Below are positions 53,678 through 63,157 of a stretch of 64,000 nucleotides of DNA, piece after piece. The notes under the pieces are model-generated. The model did no database searches. It was not told the DNA's origin and saw only the letters and a list, made by a program, of their open reading frames with translations. The translations under genes were made by a program, and so were the position numbers. The stretch is from Cytophagaceae bacterium (GTDB taxonomy: Bacteria > Bacteroidota > Bacteroidia > Cytophagales > Cyclobacteriaceae). The stretch is taken from NCBI GenBank assembly GCA_006969745.1, contig CP030886.1:620001-684000 (forward strand), given 5' to 3'. Position 1 is the first letter of the stretch; each line of letters begins with the position of its first letter.

Positions 53678-53992
53678 TTAATTAAAATAGTTTACGATTC
53701 GAAAAACTTCAATATCAACAACGCTTTGTTGTATCATACTTTCTTTTATGATTTCCAGTACTGGGTTAATGTCATCTAATTCAACAATTATGTATGCAAA
53801 AGTTTTATGTGGAAATAAAAATTGTTCTATTTCGCTCATTTTCATGCCATCTTCAATCGCTTTTTTTACTTTCAAAACGCCACGATCTTCAAGGATTCTT
53901 ATATATCTAATTTGATCCTTTAAGGAGTGCTCCAATTCATTTGGTGAAGGAGGAATCTCTCCTTCTTTGAAAAGAACAATAAATTTCTCCAC
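53678..53992 (-). CDS. Small YciI/muconolactone-isomerase-like protein
   Basis: 104 residues. Alpha/beta pattern of a ferredoxin-like dimeric fold: MEKFIVLFKEGEIPPSPNE, a helix, LEDRGVLKVKKAIEDGM and a strand KTFAYIIVELDDINPVLEII. No active-site motif is evident and the family link is tentative. Its start overlaps the stop of the SRPBCC gene by one base (53992), so the two are an operon. Confidence 0.55.
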   Translation of the reverse strand: MEKFIVLFKEGEIPPSPNELEHSLKDQIRYIRILEDRGVLKVKKAIEDGMKMSEIEQFLFPHKTFAYIIVELDDINPVLEIIKESMIQQSVVDIEVFRIVNYFN

Positions 53993-54468
53993 TACAATTT
54001 TGTGAAATAGGATTCCATTGGTTCAAAATACTGTTTAACCCAACCTTGAACATATCTATAATCCAACTCGGTTAAGTTGCTGTGACTTAATACTAGTTTT
54101 GTACAACCATCCTCAAGGGATACCAATTTGATTTCCAAAATAGAATCTTCTTGATCTTCGCTAAAATCTTTCGTTCGCCAAGATAGCTTTATAAACTCGT
54201 TGGATCTTAATTCAATTATATTTCCCCAGATGTATCCATCGTAAAAAGAAAATTTTGATCCTATTTCTGCTTTAATACTTGCAGTTTTATTACCGGTCAT
54301 GGCAGTATGACCATCACTGCTAAGAAATGTGTTGTAGATCTTTGAAGCAGGTTGATGAAAAACATTGGTTAGTGAAAACTCTAATTTCGCAAGGGCAAAA
54401 TCTTCATCACTTTGCCCATAAGAAGTTGCTGAAAACAGAAGGATTGAAAAATATATAAATAACTTCAT
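53992..54468 (-). CDS. Exported SRPBCC (START-like) domain protein
   Basis: 158 residues from ATG at 54468, which begins a signal peptide (MKLFIYFSILLFSATSYGQ); the frame is open to 54534 but passes through the terminator hairpin upstream. The domain is SRPBCC-like: LEFSLTNVFHQPASKIYNTF, EIGSKFSFYDGYIWGNIIEL, FIKLSWRTKDF, and TKLVLSHSNLTE with the last helix WVKQYFEPMESYF, as in AHSA1-type proteins. It should bind a hydrophobic ligand in the periplasm. It is co-transcribed with the small gene at 53678. Confidence 0.8.
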   Translation of the reverse strand: MKLFIYFSILLFSATSYGQSDEDFALAKLEFSLTNVFHQPASKIYNTFLSSDGHTAMTGNKTASIKAEIGSKFSFYDGYIWGNIIELRSNEFIKLSWRTKDFSEDQEDSILEIKLVSLEDGCTKLVLSHSNLTELDYRYVQGWVKQYFEPMESYFTKL

Positions 54469-54496
54469 TTTGAATTTATTTTGACTTGTTAAAAAT

Positions 54497-54523
54497 GAAG
54501 GCTCCGATATTTTCGGAACCTTC
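54497..54523 (-). terminator. Terminator after the DinB-like gene
   Basis: Stem GAAGGCTCCGA/TCGGAACCTTC with one mismatch; read leftward it is followed by ATTTTTAAC. It lies about 40 bases after the DinB stop and ahead of the SRPBCC gene, so it separates the two transcripts. Confidence 0.7.
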
Positions 54524-54561
54524 TGGAAACCCAACTCGAAATCATACTCTACTATGAATTA

Positions 54562-55194
54562 TCAATTAGTTGGATAATCTTGATTCTCCATTACCTCTTT
54601 TATCTGGTAAGTATGTCTTGAACTATGAGCGGCCATAAATACGGTCCATAGATAACTATTCATTTCACCTAACTGAGGTATTAAAGGATTATAGTGAGCT
54701 AAAAGAGGCGCGTCCGTATTTTTAATAAAATCAATATTTTCATCTCTCTTTTTCTTAAAGTCTGAAACAAATTCTTTTGGTCCAGACCATCTTATGTTTG
54801 AGGGTTCTTCAGGTTCAGTACCTGGAGCAACCGGAATTTTCCTGGTTTTCCTATTTTTCTCAGAAATAAAATCAACTACAGACGCTACTCTGGCATCAAT
54901 ATCAATATCCTTTTCAAAATCTGGAGGTGATTGAAGCAGTCCTTTTGTTCTACCTGACAAATTTTCTTCAGCATTCATTAGGTGATCACATATCTGCGCT
55001 ATCGACCAAACATCGTCTGATGGCTTATAAGTCCACTGCTCCTGACTAACTCCTTTTAATGTTTTAAATAGATTTTTTTCAGTATCCTTTAAATAGCTAA
55101 CTAAATAATCTCTTTGCTCTTTTGTCATTTTGCCATCTCCTCCATCATAATTGAGAGAAAAGGTCATAACTATTGTGACTAATAGTGTTTTCAT
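54562..55194 (-). CDS. DinB-like superfamily protein
   Basis: 210 residues. A short hydrophobic start (MKTLLVTIVMTFSLNYDG) may be a signal peptide. The DinB bundle follows: YLVSYLKDTEKNLFKTLKGV, QWTYKPSDDVWSIAQICDHL with a likely metal-binding His, and FMAAHSSRHTYQIKEVM with two further His. Members bind a divalent metal; function here unknown. It differs from the second copy at 38267 in its PSDDVWSIAQICDHL motif, which is the classical DinB_2 type. Divergent from the LytTR gene at 55332. Confidence 0.8.
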   Translation of the reverse strand: MKTLLVTIVMTFSLNYDGGDGKMTKEQRDYLVSYLKDTEKNLFKTLKGVSQEQWTYKPSDDVWSIAQICDHLMNAEENLSGRTKGLLQSPPDFEKDIDIDARVASVVDFISEKNRKTRKIPVAPGTEPEEPSNIRWSGPKEFVSDFKKKRDENIDFIKNTDAPLLAHYNPLIPQLGEMNSYLWTVFMAAHSSRHTYQIKEVMENQDYPTN

Positions 55195-55331
55195 CGTTCG
55201 TTAAACTTTTAAATTAAAATTTTTCAATGAAAGCGAATCTTAATGGAGGTTAGTTACGTTTTTGCAACTAATTCAATCTAATGGACTAATTATATTATCG
55301 AATGGCACTTTTTCGACGTAAATAAAAAATT

Positions 55332-56177
55332 ATGGAATCAATATTATTGAAGAGCGATCTTTCATTGATACTGAATAAATCAAAAAAAAGTACGCTTGCT
55401 AACTGGATGAGATTTTGCATTATACCACTGTTAGCACTAATATTAACACACTTTGTATCTTATGGAAAGCTCCCATACGATAACTCCTATGAGTTCCCCA
55501 CCTTAACATTTCTTATTGTATTAACATATGGGTCTGTTATTTGCGAGGTAACTAGATTTTTCTATTATCAGAGCTTAGAAAAAAACTCATTGAATGATGG
55601 TATTCTTAGTTTTATTAAAAAATCATATTTTCTCACAATTGGGACCACTACCATAACATACACCTTGCTATTCTTCCTAGACAATATAATTTTTCCAAGT
55701 ACGCCTTCAGTTCAAGGATATTTATCTTATTTAATGATACTAATTGGCATTTCTAGTTTAGGTACTGGTGCTTATCTATTTCGAGATATAAACAATTTTA
55801 TCAAATCAAAGAATAAACCCGTCTTGGATAGAATTTATTTACTTAAGGCTGGTATATCCGAACTTAAAGTAATGGAGAAAGATATTTCATTTTTTGAATG
55901 GAGAAATGGATTGGCAGTAATGGTTACAAAGAATGGAGACTCGGTAACAACAAATTATCTTTCATTGAACGAGGTTGAAAGGCTACTCAACACAAATAAA
56001 TTCTTTAGAATTAGCCGTAGGTTTTTAGTCTCACCAGAAGCTGTAACATCCTTTAAAAAGGAAGAAAAAGGCAAACTTAAAGTCAACCTAACCTGCAACG
56101 GTAAGGATATAACTGTGTTTGTCAGTAGGCATAAAAATAAAAATTTCAGAGAGTGGCTGAAAGCAAATGCTTCCTAG
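55332..56177 (+). CDS. LytTR family regulator with N-terminal membrane domain
   Basis: 281 residues. Four membrane helices occupy about residues 25-150 (FCIIPLLALILTHFVSY, TLTFLIVLTYGSVIC, TIGTTTITYTLLFFL, YLMILIGISSLGTGAYLF). The C-terminal 110 residues are a LytTR DNA-binding domain: DISFFEWRNGLAVMVTKNGD, SLNEVERLLNTNKFFRISRR, LVSPEAVTSFKKEEKGKLKV. There is no REC domain; signal input is presumably through the membrane part. It is convergent with the beta-lactamase-fold gene, separated by only 1 base, and divergent from the DinB gene, which it may control. Confidence 0.85.
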   Translation: MESILLKSDLSLILNKSKKSTLANWMRFCIIPLLALILTHFVSYGKLPYDNSYEFPTLTFLIVLTYGSVICEVTRFFYYQSLEKNSLNDGILSFIKKSYFLTIGTTTITYTLLFFLDNIIFPSTPSVQGYLSYLMILIGISSLGTGAYLFRDINNFIKSKNKPVLDRIYLLKAGISELKVMEKDISFFEWRNGLAVMVTKNGDSVTTNYLSLNEVERLLNTNKFFRISRRFLVSPEAVTSFKKEEKGKLKVNLTCNGKDITVFVSRHKNKNFREWLKANAS

Positions 56178-56178
56178 T

Positions 56179-57390
56179 TTAAAATCCTAAAGCATCATAT
56201 ACCATTTTATTAAATTCCCAAGGCAATGTGAATTTCCCAAAACCCTGAAACTGAGAAAAGGCTATGCCTATCAATTCGTTTGTTGGGTCAATGAAGAAGT
56301 AGGTATGACTTGCACCTATCCAACCTATTGTACCCGGAACTTTACCCATAGCATTCTCTTCGTACGAAACTGAGAAACCATAGCTAAAGCCTAAACCTGC
56401 CCATTCAACTGACCCTACTTTTAGTGGGACAAGTTTGGTGGGTAACTGATTTTTAAACAATTTTTCCATCAGATTTTGTGATATCAATTGTGTGTCTCCA
56501 ATTTTACCTTTTTTCAATATAAATTGAGCAAATTTTAAATAATCCTTAACCGTTGAAATCATTCCTGTACTTCCTCTTGGATAATTTCTTTCAGACATAT
56601 ATAATGATTCAGAATTAAGCTCCACCAACTTTAAACTGTCGTTATTTTGTTCATATAATGAAGCAAAATCAGACTTACGATTCTGAGGTACTCTATAGAA
56701 AGTATCATTCATTCCTAGTGGGACGAAAATTTCTTCGGCAAGGAATTCATCCAATGGCATGAAAGAAATTAATTCTATGATTCGAGCTAAAACGTCAGTG
56801 CTATACCCATAAGAAAACCTTTCATCTACTTTATGAGCAAGGGGTATTTGGGATATACCATCAACTAAATTTTTTAGTGAATTACCGTTATCTTCATGTA
56901 ACTTCAAATAAAGTTTACTTTGCTCGTCACCCATCAAAGGTGATGAAATGCCACTTGTATGAGTAAGTAAATGTTTGATTAGTATTTCAGTTGAATTGCC
57001 TCCATTGTGTTGATAATATTTTGCTGAATTAAATTGAGGTAGATAATCCACAACTTTATCTTCAATGGATATTTTGTTTTGATCTATTAGTTTTAATATC
57101 GCAACTGAAATAATAGGTTTGGTTAGAGATGCTAGTCTAAAAAGCGTTTCACCGTTTATTTTATCACCAGTTTCAAGGTTTTTCACTCCAAGGTATGTTT
57201 CAAAAACAATTTCATCTTTATGCTTAATTATTGTTCCTATACAAGCAGTTTTTTTTTCCTTTAAATAGATTTGAAGCTCGTTTTCCAGCTGGCTAAATCC
57301 AGTTTGACCAAATAGAATTTTTGGTACAAATAATGAAATAATTACCAAGAAAATCTTTACTAGTAATTCTTTATGTGTGAAGTAAATCAT
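56179..57390 (-). CDS. Serine hydrolase of the beta-lactamase (class C/PBP-like) family
   Basis: 403 residues with an N-terminal signal (IFLVIISLFVPKILFG). The first motif SxxK is in LFRLASLTKPI (Ser near 87), the Tyr motif in RFSYGYSTDVLARII (near 192), and the third region in IGWIGASHTYFFIDP (near 360), where the usual HxG reads differently. Such proteins act as esterases, peptidases or transesterases rather than true beta-lactamases. Exported to the periplasm. It is convergent with the LytTR gene; a truncated ORF lies 14 bases upstream on the same strand. Confidence 0.88.
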   Translation of the reverse strand: MIYFTHKELLVKIFLVIISLFVPKILFGQTGFSQLENELQIYLKEKKTACIGTIIKHKDEIVFETYLGVKNLETGDKINGETLFRLASLTKPIISVAILKLIDQNKISIEDKVVDYLPQFNSAKYYQHNGGNSTEILIKHLLTHTSGISSPLMGDEQSKLYLKLHEDNGNSLKNLVDGISQIPLAHKVDERFSYGYSTDVLARIIELISFMPLDEFLAEEIFVPLGMNDTFYRVPQNRKSDFASLYEQNNDSLKLVELNSESLYMSERNYPRGSTGMISTVKDYLKFAQFILKKGKIGDTQLISQNLMEKLFKNQLPTKLVPLKVGSVEWAGLGFSYGFSVSYEENAMGKVPGTIGWIGASHTYFFIDPTNELIGIAFSQFQGFGKFTLPWEFNKMVYDALGF

Positions 57391-57404
57391 GATTAATATT
57401 CTAG

Positions 57405-57548
57405 TTAGTTTACTTCAAATTGCTTCAGATTTTCTTTTCTCCGCTTCTTAAGTGCATCAAGTAAATCGAAAGGATTAATATAGTTATCAAATGGTGTGTC
57501 TAAAAAATGAATATTGTTGCTATGATTATAGAGCCATTCAATTCGCAA
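57405..57548 (-). pseudogene. Small gene fragment upstream of the beta-lactamase-fold gene
   Basis: Leftward open frame of 47 codons ending TAA at 57405, from a TTG at 57548 that follows an in-frame stop. It reads coding-like: EWLYNHSNNIHFLDTPFDNY, then INPFDLLDALKKRRKENLKQ. The aromatic and charged composition and lack of an ATG suggest the 3' end of a deleted gene, though a TTG-started small protein is possible. I recognise no family. Confidence 0.4.
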
Positions 57549-57645
57549 TTAATGCCTTTGAATAAAATCGGATAATTACCCGAGGTTACTGAATTGTAGA
57601 CTCCGTACATTATATGAAGAATAGATAATCATTTAAACATATTGC

Positions 57646-60063
57646 ATGCTACAAGTAATTCTTCAATTGGCTAAATGTCATCTTGTAAAAGAAAGATTGC
57701 ATTCGAGCCTAAATATCTTGGGACTATCGCTTGGACTCACATCCTACCTTCTTATTAGTTTCTATATAAATAGCGAGAAAGAATTCGATCAATTTCACTC
57801 AAAAATTGATCGTACCTTTCGATTGATATCCTCAGTAGAAGGACAGAAAAGGGCAATAGTACCATATACTTGGGGTGAAAAATTAAAGAGTGTTTGGCCT
57901 CAAGTGGATCAGCTGGCCACTGTTCACAACATTACTACATCTTTGTCAGTTTTTCACAAAGAGGAAGTTTTTGCTCAGCATGGTATTATGGCAGTAGATT
58001 CTGCCTTTCTTGATATTTTCGATTTTCCAATCATAGAGGGAGATAGAAAGACGTTGTTTAAAAAACCTAATGGTATAGCTATAACATCAAGTACAGCTAG
58101 TAAATACTTTGGTAATGAGGATCCTTTGGGGAAGCAGCTGAGTGTTAATTTATGGGGTGAGAAGATTATGTATGAAGTTGAGGGTATCATTGAATGCCCA
58201 ATCAACTCTCATTTACAATTTGAAATGTTGTTACCAATATTTCATGTAAGAAATAACTTCTTTAATCCTCGCGTTTTTAGCTCCTGGAAAGCTCATTTTA
58301 CGTACACCTATGTTACCCTTGTAGATGGATCAATCGTTAAGGAAAACTATTCATCTGTCAGAGATTATTTAGAGTCTTTTCTCACTACCTATGGTGGAGT
58401 GGAGGTTAGCGATAAGTATGATCCGCATTTAGAATCGGTGAAAAATTTATACTTAAATTCTGATATTTTATTTGATTTCGAACCAAGAGGAAGTAGTTCA
58501 CAGCTTGAAACGTTGAAACTAATTGCTTTTGGTATCCTATTAATGTCAATGATTAATTTCACTAATATTAATTCTGCTCAAATCCTGAAAAGAAATCATT
58601 CACTAGGCATTCAAAAAATTCTTGGCTCTTCAAAAAAAAATCTATTGTCTCAAGTTTTTATTGAGTCTCTATTTCTCATAATAATAAGCGTTTTAATATC
58701 AATAATTTTGATCCTTATGGTGATTCCATTTTTTAATGAGATTACTGATAAATCATTCAAAATCATAGATTTTCTTACAATAAGCAACTTATGGTTAGTG
58801 ATTTTATTGACTTTTGCTCTCAGTTTCCTTTTAAGCCTTTACCCATCTATATTGGCAATCAAATCTAGAGCCTCTGTTGTTGGAGGTAACAACTATTCGG
58901 TTCGGAAAAGAAGTGTAATAAGTAGAAAAGCTCTGGTTACCATTCAGTTTTCAGTTGTCATTATGCTGTTGTTTGGTTTGGGAGTAGTGTATCTCCAGGT
59001 ACATTATATGGAAAGTAAAGAACTTGGTTTTGAGAAAGATCAAGTACTTGTTTTACCAAATGCTCGAGAAGTAGCATCCAACCCTTCTAAGACCGAGCTT
59101 TTTAAGAAGACCCTCTCTGGTCTTGCAGGAATTCAGTCAATTACTTCTAGTTCATCATATCCGGGAATTGCCACATGGTCATCAAGATACAGACCCGAAG
59201 GGTATCAGGTTGGCGAATCAGGCCTCACAATATCAACATTTTATGCAGACTTTGACTGGCCTTCTACATATTCTCTAGAATTCACAGATGGTCGCAATTT
59301 CGATAGGACAATGTTTAGCGATTCAACAGGAATTATGATTAACGAAGCAGCTCAAAGACTATTTGCGAGTGCTGATACTTCATGGCTCTCCGAACCTCTT
59401 CAGAAAAATGTTTACAACATACCAGCCAAGAAAGATCTGCACGTAATAGGTGTTGTGAAAGACTTTCACTTTGAGAATTTTGAAAGTGATATAAATCCAG
59501 CTATTATATCAAATGATCCCAGTAAGTTCTTCAGTCTTCAGATAAAAATAAATTCAAGTAACGTCCAAGAAACAATAAAGAAGGTTGAAGATTCATGGAA
59601 GGCTTTATTTCCTGAGATTCCATTTGAATACAGTTTTCTTGATTCTGAATTTGACAAACTATTTCAAGTTCATAAAAGGTTAAAAGATATACTGTTAGTT
59701 TTTGCGGTAATTGCAATTGTAATCTCAATCATGGGTTTATTTGGACTTACCAATTTCTTGGCTCAGGAGAAATCTAAAGAGATGGGTATAAGAAAAATTG
59801 TCGGAGCTAACGAAAATCAACTCTTGTTGTTATTGACAAAAAGCTTTCTAGTGTTAATCTGCCTAGCCTTGGTACTTTCAATACCTACTTCATATCTTCT
59901 TATGGATGTTTGGCTGGACCAGTTCGCCTTCAGAATAGATATTCCATTCTCACTAATTACTTTAGTAATCCTAACAATTGTATGCGTTGCCTTCAGCACA
60001 ATTTTGCATCATATGGTTAAACTGACGAAAACTAACCCTATAGAAGTTATTAGAGATGAGTAA
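57646..60063 (+). CDS. ABC transporter permease, FtsX/MacB type
   Basis: 805 residues. N-terminal helix ILGLSLGLTSYLLISFYINS (about 23-42), a MacB-like extracytoplasmic domain, FtsX helices from about 285, a second extracytoplasmic domain with the signature GVVKDFHFENFESDINPAII, and a final FtsX domain (LVFAVIAIVISIMGLFGLTN, then SKEMGIRKIVGANENQLL). It lacks its own ATPase. It is similar in build to 33037 and 60512. No regulator gene is adjacent. Its likely task is export or envelope signalling. Confidence 0.9.
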   Translation: MLQVILQLAKCHLVKERLHSSLNILGLSLGLTSYLLISFYINSEKEFDQFHSKIDRTFRLISSVEGQKRAIVPYTWGEKLKSVWPQVDQLATVHNITTSLSVFHKEEVFAQHGIMAVDSAFLDIFDFPIIEGDRKTLFKKPNGIAITSSTASKYFGNEDPLGKQLSVNLWGEKIMYEVEGIIECPINSHLQFEMLLPIFHVRNNFFNPRVFSSWKAHFTYTYVTLVDGSIVKENYSSVRDYLESFLTTYGGVEVSDKYDPHLESVKNLYLNSDILFDFEPRGSSSQLETLKLIAFGILLMSMINFTNINSAQILKRNHSLGIQKILGSSKKNLLSQVFIESLFLIIISVLISIILILMVIPFFNEITDKSFKIIDFLTISNLWLVILLTFALSFLLSLYPSILAIKSRASVVGGNNYSVRKRSVISRKALVTIQFSVVIMLLFGLGVVYLQVHYMESKELGFEKDQVLVLPNAREVASNPSKTELFKKTLSGLAGIQSITSSSSYPGIATWSSRYRPEGYQVGESGLTISTFYADFDWPSTYSLEFTDGRNFDRTMFSDSTGIMINEAAQRLFASADTSWLSEPLQKNVYNIPAKKDLHVIGVVKDFHFENFESDINPAIISNDPSKFFSLQIKINSSNVQETIKKVEDSWKALFPEIPFEYSFLDSEFDKLFQVHKRLKDILLVFAVIAIVISIMGLFGLTNFLAQEKSKEMGIRKIVGANENQLLLLLTKSFLVLICLALVLSIPTSYLLMDVWLDQFAFRIDIPFSLITLVILTIVCVAFSTILHHMVKLTKTNPIEVIRDE

Positions 60064-60169
60064 TCAGTAATTAGAAAGATTTTTTTTGTTGGTGAAAGCT
60101 ACAGCTCTTTTTATTAGATCTTACTTTCGATAACATGTTCTTCCTGTCCTTGTTATCTGATGATAATTT

Positions 60170-60333
60170 ATTTTGCCTGCTTTTGTCCAGTCATTTAAAG
60201 TTGGTAATGATATACATTGAAATTCAGCATCCTTCTGCTTTCTATATAATTGCTCTTCTACTTTTGAGGGTGATTATAGTTCATCTCCCATTGTCTTTCT
60301 TAACTCTTCAAGAGTATAAATTGATACATCCAT
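60170..60333 (-). pseudogene. Broken copy of the excisionase gene
   Basis: The segment 60170-60420 is homologous to 63640-63890. Reading leftward from ATG at 60333 it gives MDVSIYTLEELRKTMGDEL and then a stop, against MDASIYTLEEFKEAMRDEF in the intact gene at 63546-63803. Further on it keeps ISLPTLNDWTKAG in another frame, so it is frameshifted as well. The flanking sequence with one AGCGACAGT unit is also kept. The rest of 60064-60511 shows no gene. It is the remnant of an earlier element end. Confidence 0.75.
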
Positions 60334-60407
60334 TGTGATGTTAACTCATTTGTTCCATTGTAATAAATCCAAAAAAACAATCGACCATAGTGGTAGGTGA
60401 GAAGAAT

Positions 60408-60417
60408 AGCGACAGTT
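60408..60417 (+). repeat. AGCGACAGT repeat next to the broken excisionase copy
   Basis: Single copy of the unit found in pairs at 8635-8657 and 63878-63900, here followed by TATA where the right-end copy continues with a second unit. It marks the truncated end of the duplicated segment. Confidence 0.5.
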
Positions 60418-60511
60418 ATATATCAGAAAAATCGGGATTTAATCCATACCTCCACTAGCTGATTTAAACAGGTTAAAACTTTAATTTTTTATATACGTAC
60501 CTTGCTATACG

Positions 60512-63157
60512 ATGTATTATTCCCTGACAAAGAAACAGGTTCAAAGAATTGAAAAAATGATCCTTGACCAAAGGATTCATTACCAACCCTTCATAGATGA
60601 GATGGTGGATCACTTATCAGTTAAGGTAGAGGGTCTTATGAATGAAGGTCACTCCTTTGATGAGTCATTAAAAATCGTATTGAGTAAAGCCCAGCTTCAG
60701 GAAGTTAAAAAATTAGAATACACAACCAAACGTCATTTAAACTTCAATTACATGCTTAAGAATTACTTCAAGTTGGCCTATAGAGCCTTGAAAAAATATC
60801 CAGGTACGAGTTTCATTAATCTTGTTGGTCTTTCATTAGGTTTCACTGTGGCAATTCTCACTTTTCTATACGTGAGCAACGAGTATTCATATGATAATTT
60901 TCATCACGATCCTGATAATATCCAACGTGTGGCCACCAGTATTCAATTTGATAATGGTGATCTTTATGAAACTGCTTTTTCAGGAGCTCCATGGGGGCCG
61001 GCTTTTGTAAGCGATGTGCCTGAAGTGGAAGAAATGTGCAGGTTGATGAAATATCGTTTGCCGGTTATGATGGGAATATCCAACATGGATGTGAAGTTTT
61101 ACGAGAAAAACATGATATGGGCAGACTCCACCTTCTTTTCACTGTTTAATTACAAGTTAATAGAAGGTGACCCGAAAAGCGCCTTGGGTATGAGTAATCA
61201 GGTGGTGGTCACTGAAAGTACAGCAAAAAGGTATTTTGGAGATGAAAGCCCATTGGGTAAGGTTATTACCTATGAAAATAATCAGGAATTATTAATTACA
61301 GGGGTGATCGAAGATTTCCCTGAAAACACGCATTTTAATGCGGACTTGATTGGCTCCTTTGCCACGCTACCAAAATTCTGGAGGATTCTCGATCGCTGGG
61401 GTGTAGTTTATTATTACACCTATTTACGCATGAATAACAGTGTTCAGGAAGCAGAGATTATTGATAAGCTGGAAGATGTTTTATCGGCCAACATGGGTGA
61501 AGATGCTTCTGATTACACCTTGTCGTTGAAGGCAATCAATGACATTCATACCTCTGGAAATCTTGAGAATGAACTAACCAATAATAGTTCTACAAGGTAT
61601 TTGAATCTGGTCGTGCTAATTGCTTTAGTGGTGTTGGCTGCCTCGGTCATCAACTACATAAACCTGGCTACTGCCAGATCATTGAAGAGAGTAAAGGAGG
61701 TGGGTATCACCAAGGTGATGGGAAGCGGAAAGATCCTAGTAATTACCAAGTTTATCGCAGAGGCGTTTATTGTAACTTCTCTGGCATTTTTTCTTAGCCT
61801 CATCGCAACAGGCTTATTGGCAAATGGTGTTTCTCAACTATTTGATGCTACTATCCGACTCAGATGGTCACCCGGAATAGTGTTATTCTCATTTGTTCTC
61901 ATTCTGGTTTGCACATTCCTTTCAGGAGGGTACATGGCCATGAAAATGTCAGGGATTTCCCCTCTGAAAGCACTCAACGGACAGTTAAATTTAAAAACCG
62001 GAAGAGGGGTTGATCTGAAAAAGGTGTTGGTTACCTTCCAATTCATGTCATGCATTGGATTGATAGCAGCCAATCTTATCATTCAAAAGCAGGTGAAATT
62101 TTTGTTTACCAGGGAACTTGGTTATGACAAAAGCCATGTTGTAAGCATTCCTGTGTACAGTACCCAGTTGGTACCAATTGACAAGTTTCCCGTGCTTAAA
62201 AATGATTTCACCGAATTAGCTTCGGTCAAAGATGTAGCGATATCCAGTCACAACCTTATCGGAGACCAGCCTTACAATGCTGCTTATGCAGTTGACCGAT
62301 ATGACACCCTGATCATGGGTAGGTTGCACGTGGATCATGATTTTGTGGACGTGTTTGATATTGATGTATTGGCAGGCAGAAACCTATTGAAGACGGTTAC
62401 CAACGACACATCAAATTTCTTAATCAACGAAAGTGCGGTGAAAGCCATAGGGATAAAAAGTCCTGAAGAAGCCATTGGCCATACCATGAGCTACACTGCA
62501 CAAAACAGAAATGGGTCGTATCGCAGAACGGGAACAATCGTAGGAGTGGTGAAAGACTTTAACTTTCGCTCCCTACATTCCGATATTGGCCCCATAGTCA
62601 TGGACATTCAGCCTTCCCGAACTCATTTCATCAATGTCAAACTCTCAACGAATGATTATACGAATACTATTGATCAGCTACGAACCAAATGGAACGATAT
62701 ATTCCAACACGGGCCGTTTGAGTACGTTTTTCTGGAAGATAAATTTGATACAGCCTACAAGTTTGAAAGCAGTTTAAAACAACTCTCTTTTTGGTTTGTG
62801 ACCATCTCGGTTGTAATCGCTATATTGGGTTTGATAGGACTCACACATTTTGACACCTCCATTCGGTTGAAAGAGATCAGCATTAGAAAAGTACTAGGCA
62901 GTTCTACCACAGCTCTACTCATTCTTTTTTGGAAGGATTACATCAAAATGATCGCCATCGGTGCATTGATCGCATTACCGGCAGTTTGGTATATCCTTAA
63001 TAAATGGCTTAGTGGTTATGCATTCAGAGCGGAGATGTCATTTCTTCAATTTGGATATTCCATTTCACTTACAGTTGTTCTTGTCACCGTTAGCACTGCG
63101 ATTATCATTTTCAGAGCTTCCAACACCAAACTAACAGAGATACTGAGAAATGAGTAA
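60512..63157 (+). CDS. ABC transporter permease, FtsX type, with N-terminal prefix domain
   Basis: 881 residues. About 75 N-terminal residues (SLTKKQVQRIEKMILDQRIH, EMVDHLSVKVEGLMNEGHSF) form the helical permease prefix found in PadR-linked Bacteroidota permeases. A helix INLVGLSLGFTVAILTFLYV follows, then the MacB-like domain, FtsX helices (VLIALVVLAASVINYINLAT), the GVVKDFNFRSLHSDIGPIVM block and the last FtsX domain. The base composition is visibly richer in G and C than in the neighbouring genes, suggesting separate acquisition. It overlaps the PadR gene by 8 bases, an operon. It is flanked by the broken and intact excisionase copies. Confidence 0.92.
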   Translation: MYYSLTKKQVQRIEKMILDQRIHYQPFIDEMVDHLSVKVEGLMNEGHSFDESLKIVLSKAQLQEVKKLEYTTKRHLNFNYMLKNYFKLAYRALKKYPGTSFINLVGLSLGFTVAILTFLYVSNEYSYDNFHHDPDNIQRVATSIQFDNGDLYETAFSGAPWGPAFVSDVPEVEEMCRLMKYRLPVMMGISNMDVKFYEKNMIWADSTFFSLFNYKLIEGDPKSALGMSNQVVVTESTAKRYFGDESPLGKVITYENNQELLITGVIEDFPENTHFNADLIGSFATLPKFWRILDRWGVVYYYTYLRMNNSVQEAEIIDKLEDVLSANMGEDASDYTLSLKAINDIHTSGNLENELTNNSSTRYLNLVVLIALVVLAASVINYINLATARSLKRVKEVGITKVMGSGKILVITKFIAEAFIVTSLAFFLSLIATGLLANGVSQLFDATIRLRWSPGIVLFSFVLILVCTFLSGGYMAMKMSGISPLKALNGQLNLKTGRGVDLKKVLVTFQFMSCIGLIAANLIIQKQVKFLFTRELGYDKSHVVSIPVYSTQLVPIDKFPVLKNDFTELASVKDVAISSHNLIGDQPYNAAYAVDRYDTLIMGRLHVDHDFVDVFDIDVLAGRNLLKTVTNDTSNFLINESAVKAIGIKSPEEAIGHTMSYTAQNRNGSYRRTGTIVGVVKDFNFRSLHSDIGPIVMDIQPSRTHFINVKLSTNDYTNTIDQLRTKWNDIFQHGPFEYVFLEDKFDTAYKFESSLKQLSFWFVTISVVIAILGLIGLTHFDTSIRLKEISIRKVLGSSTTALLILFWKDYIKMIAIGALIALPAVWYILNKWLSGYAFRAEMSFLQFGYSISLTVVLVTVSTAIIIFRASNTKLTEILRNE

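Noticed and set aside
56179..57390. Antibiotic-resistance beta-lactamase
   Set aside because: It has only the general serine beta-lactamase fold; the third motif differs and the family is mostly esterases and peptidases.
60135..60338. 67-codon rightward frame
   Set aside because: It is antisense to the broken excisionase copy; the homology to 63546-63803 is on the other strand.
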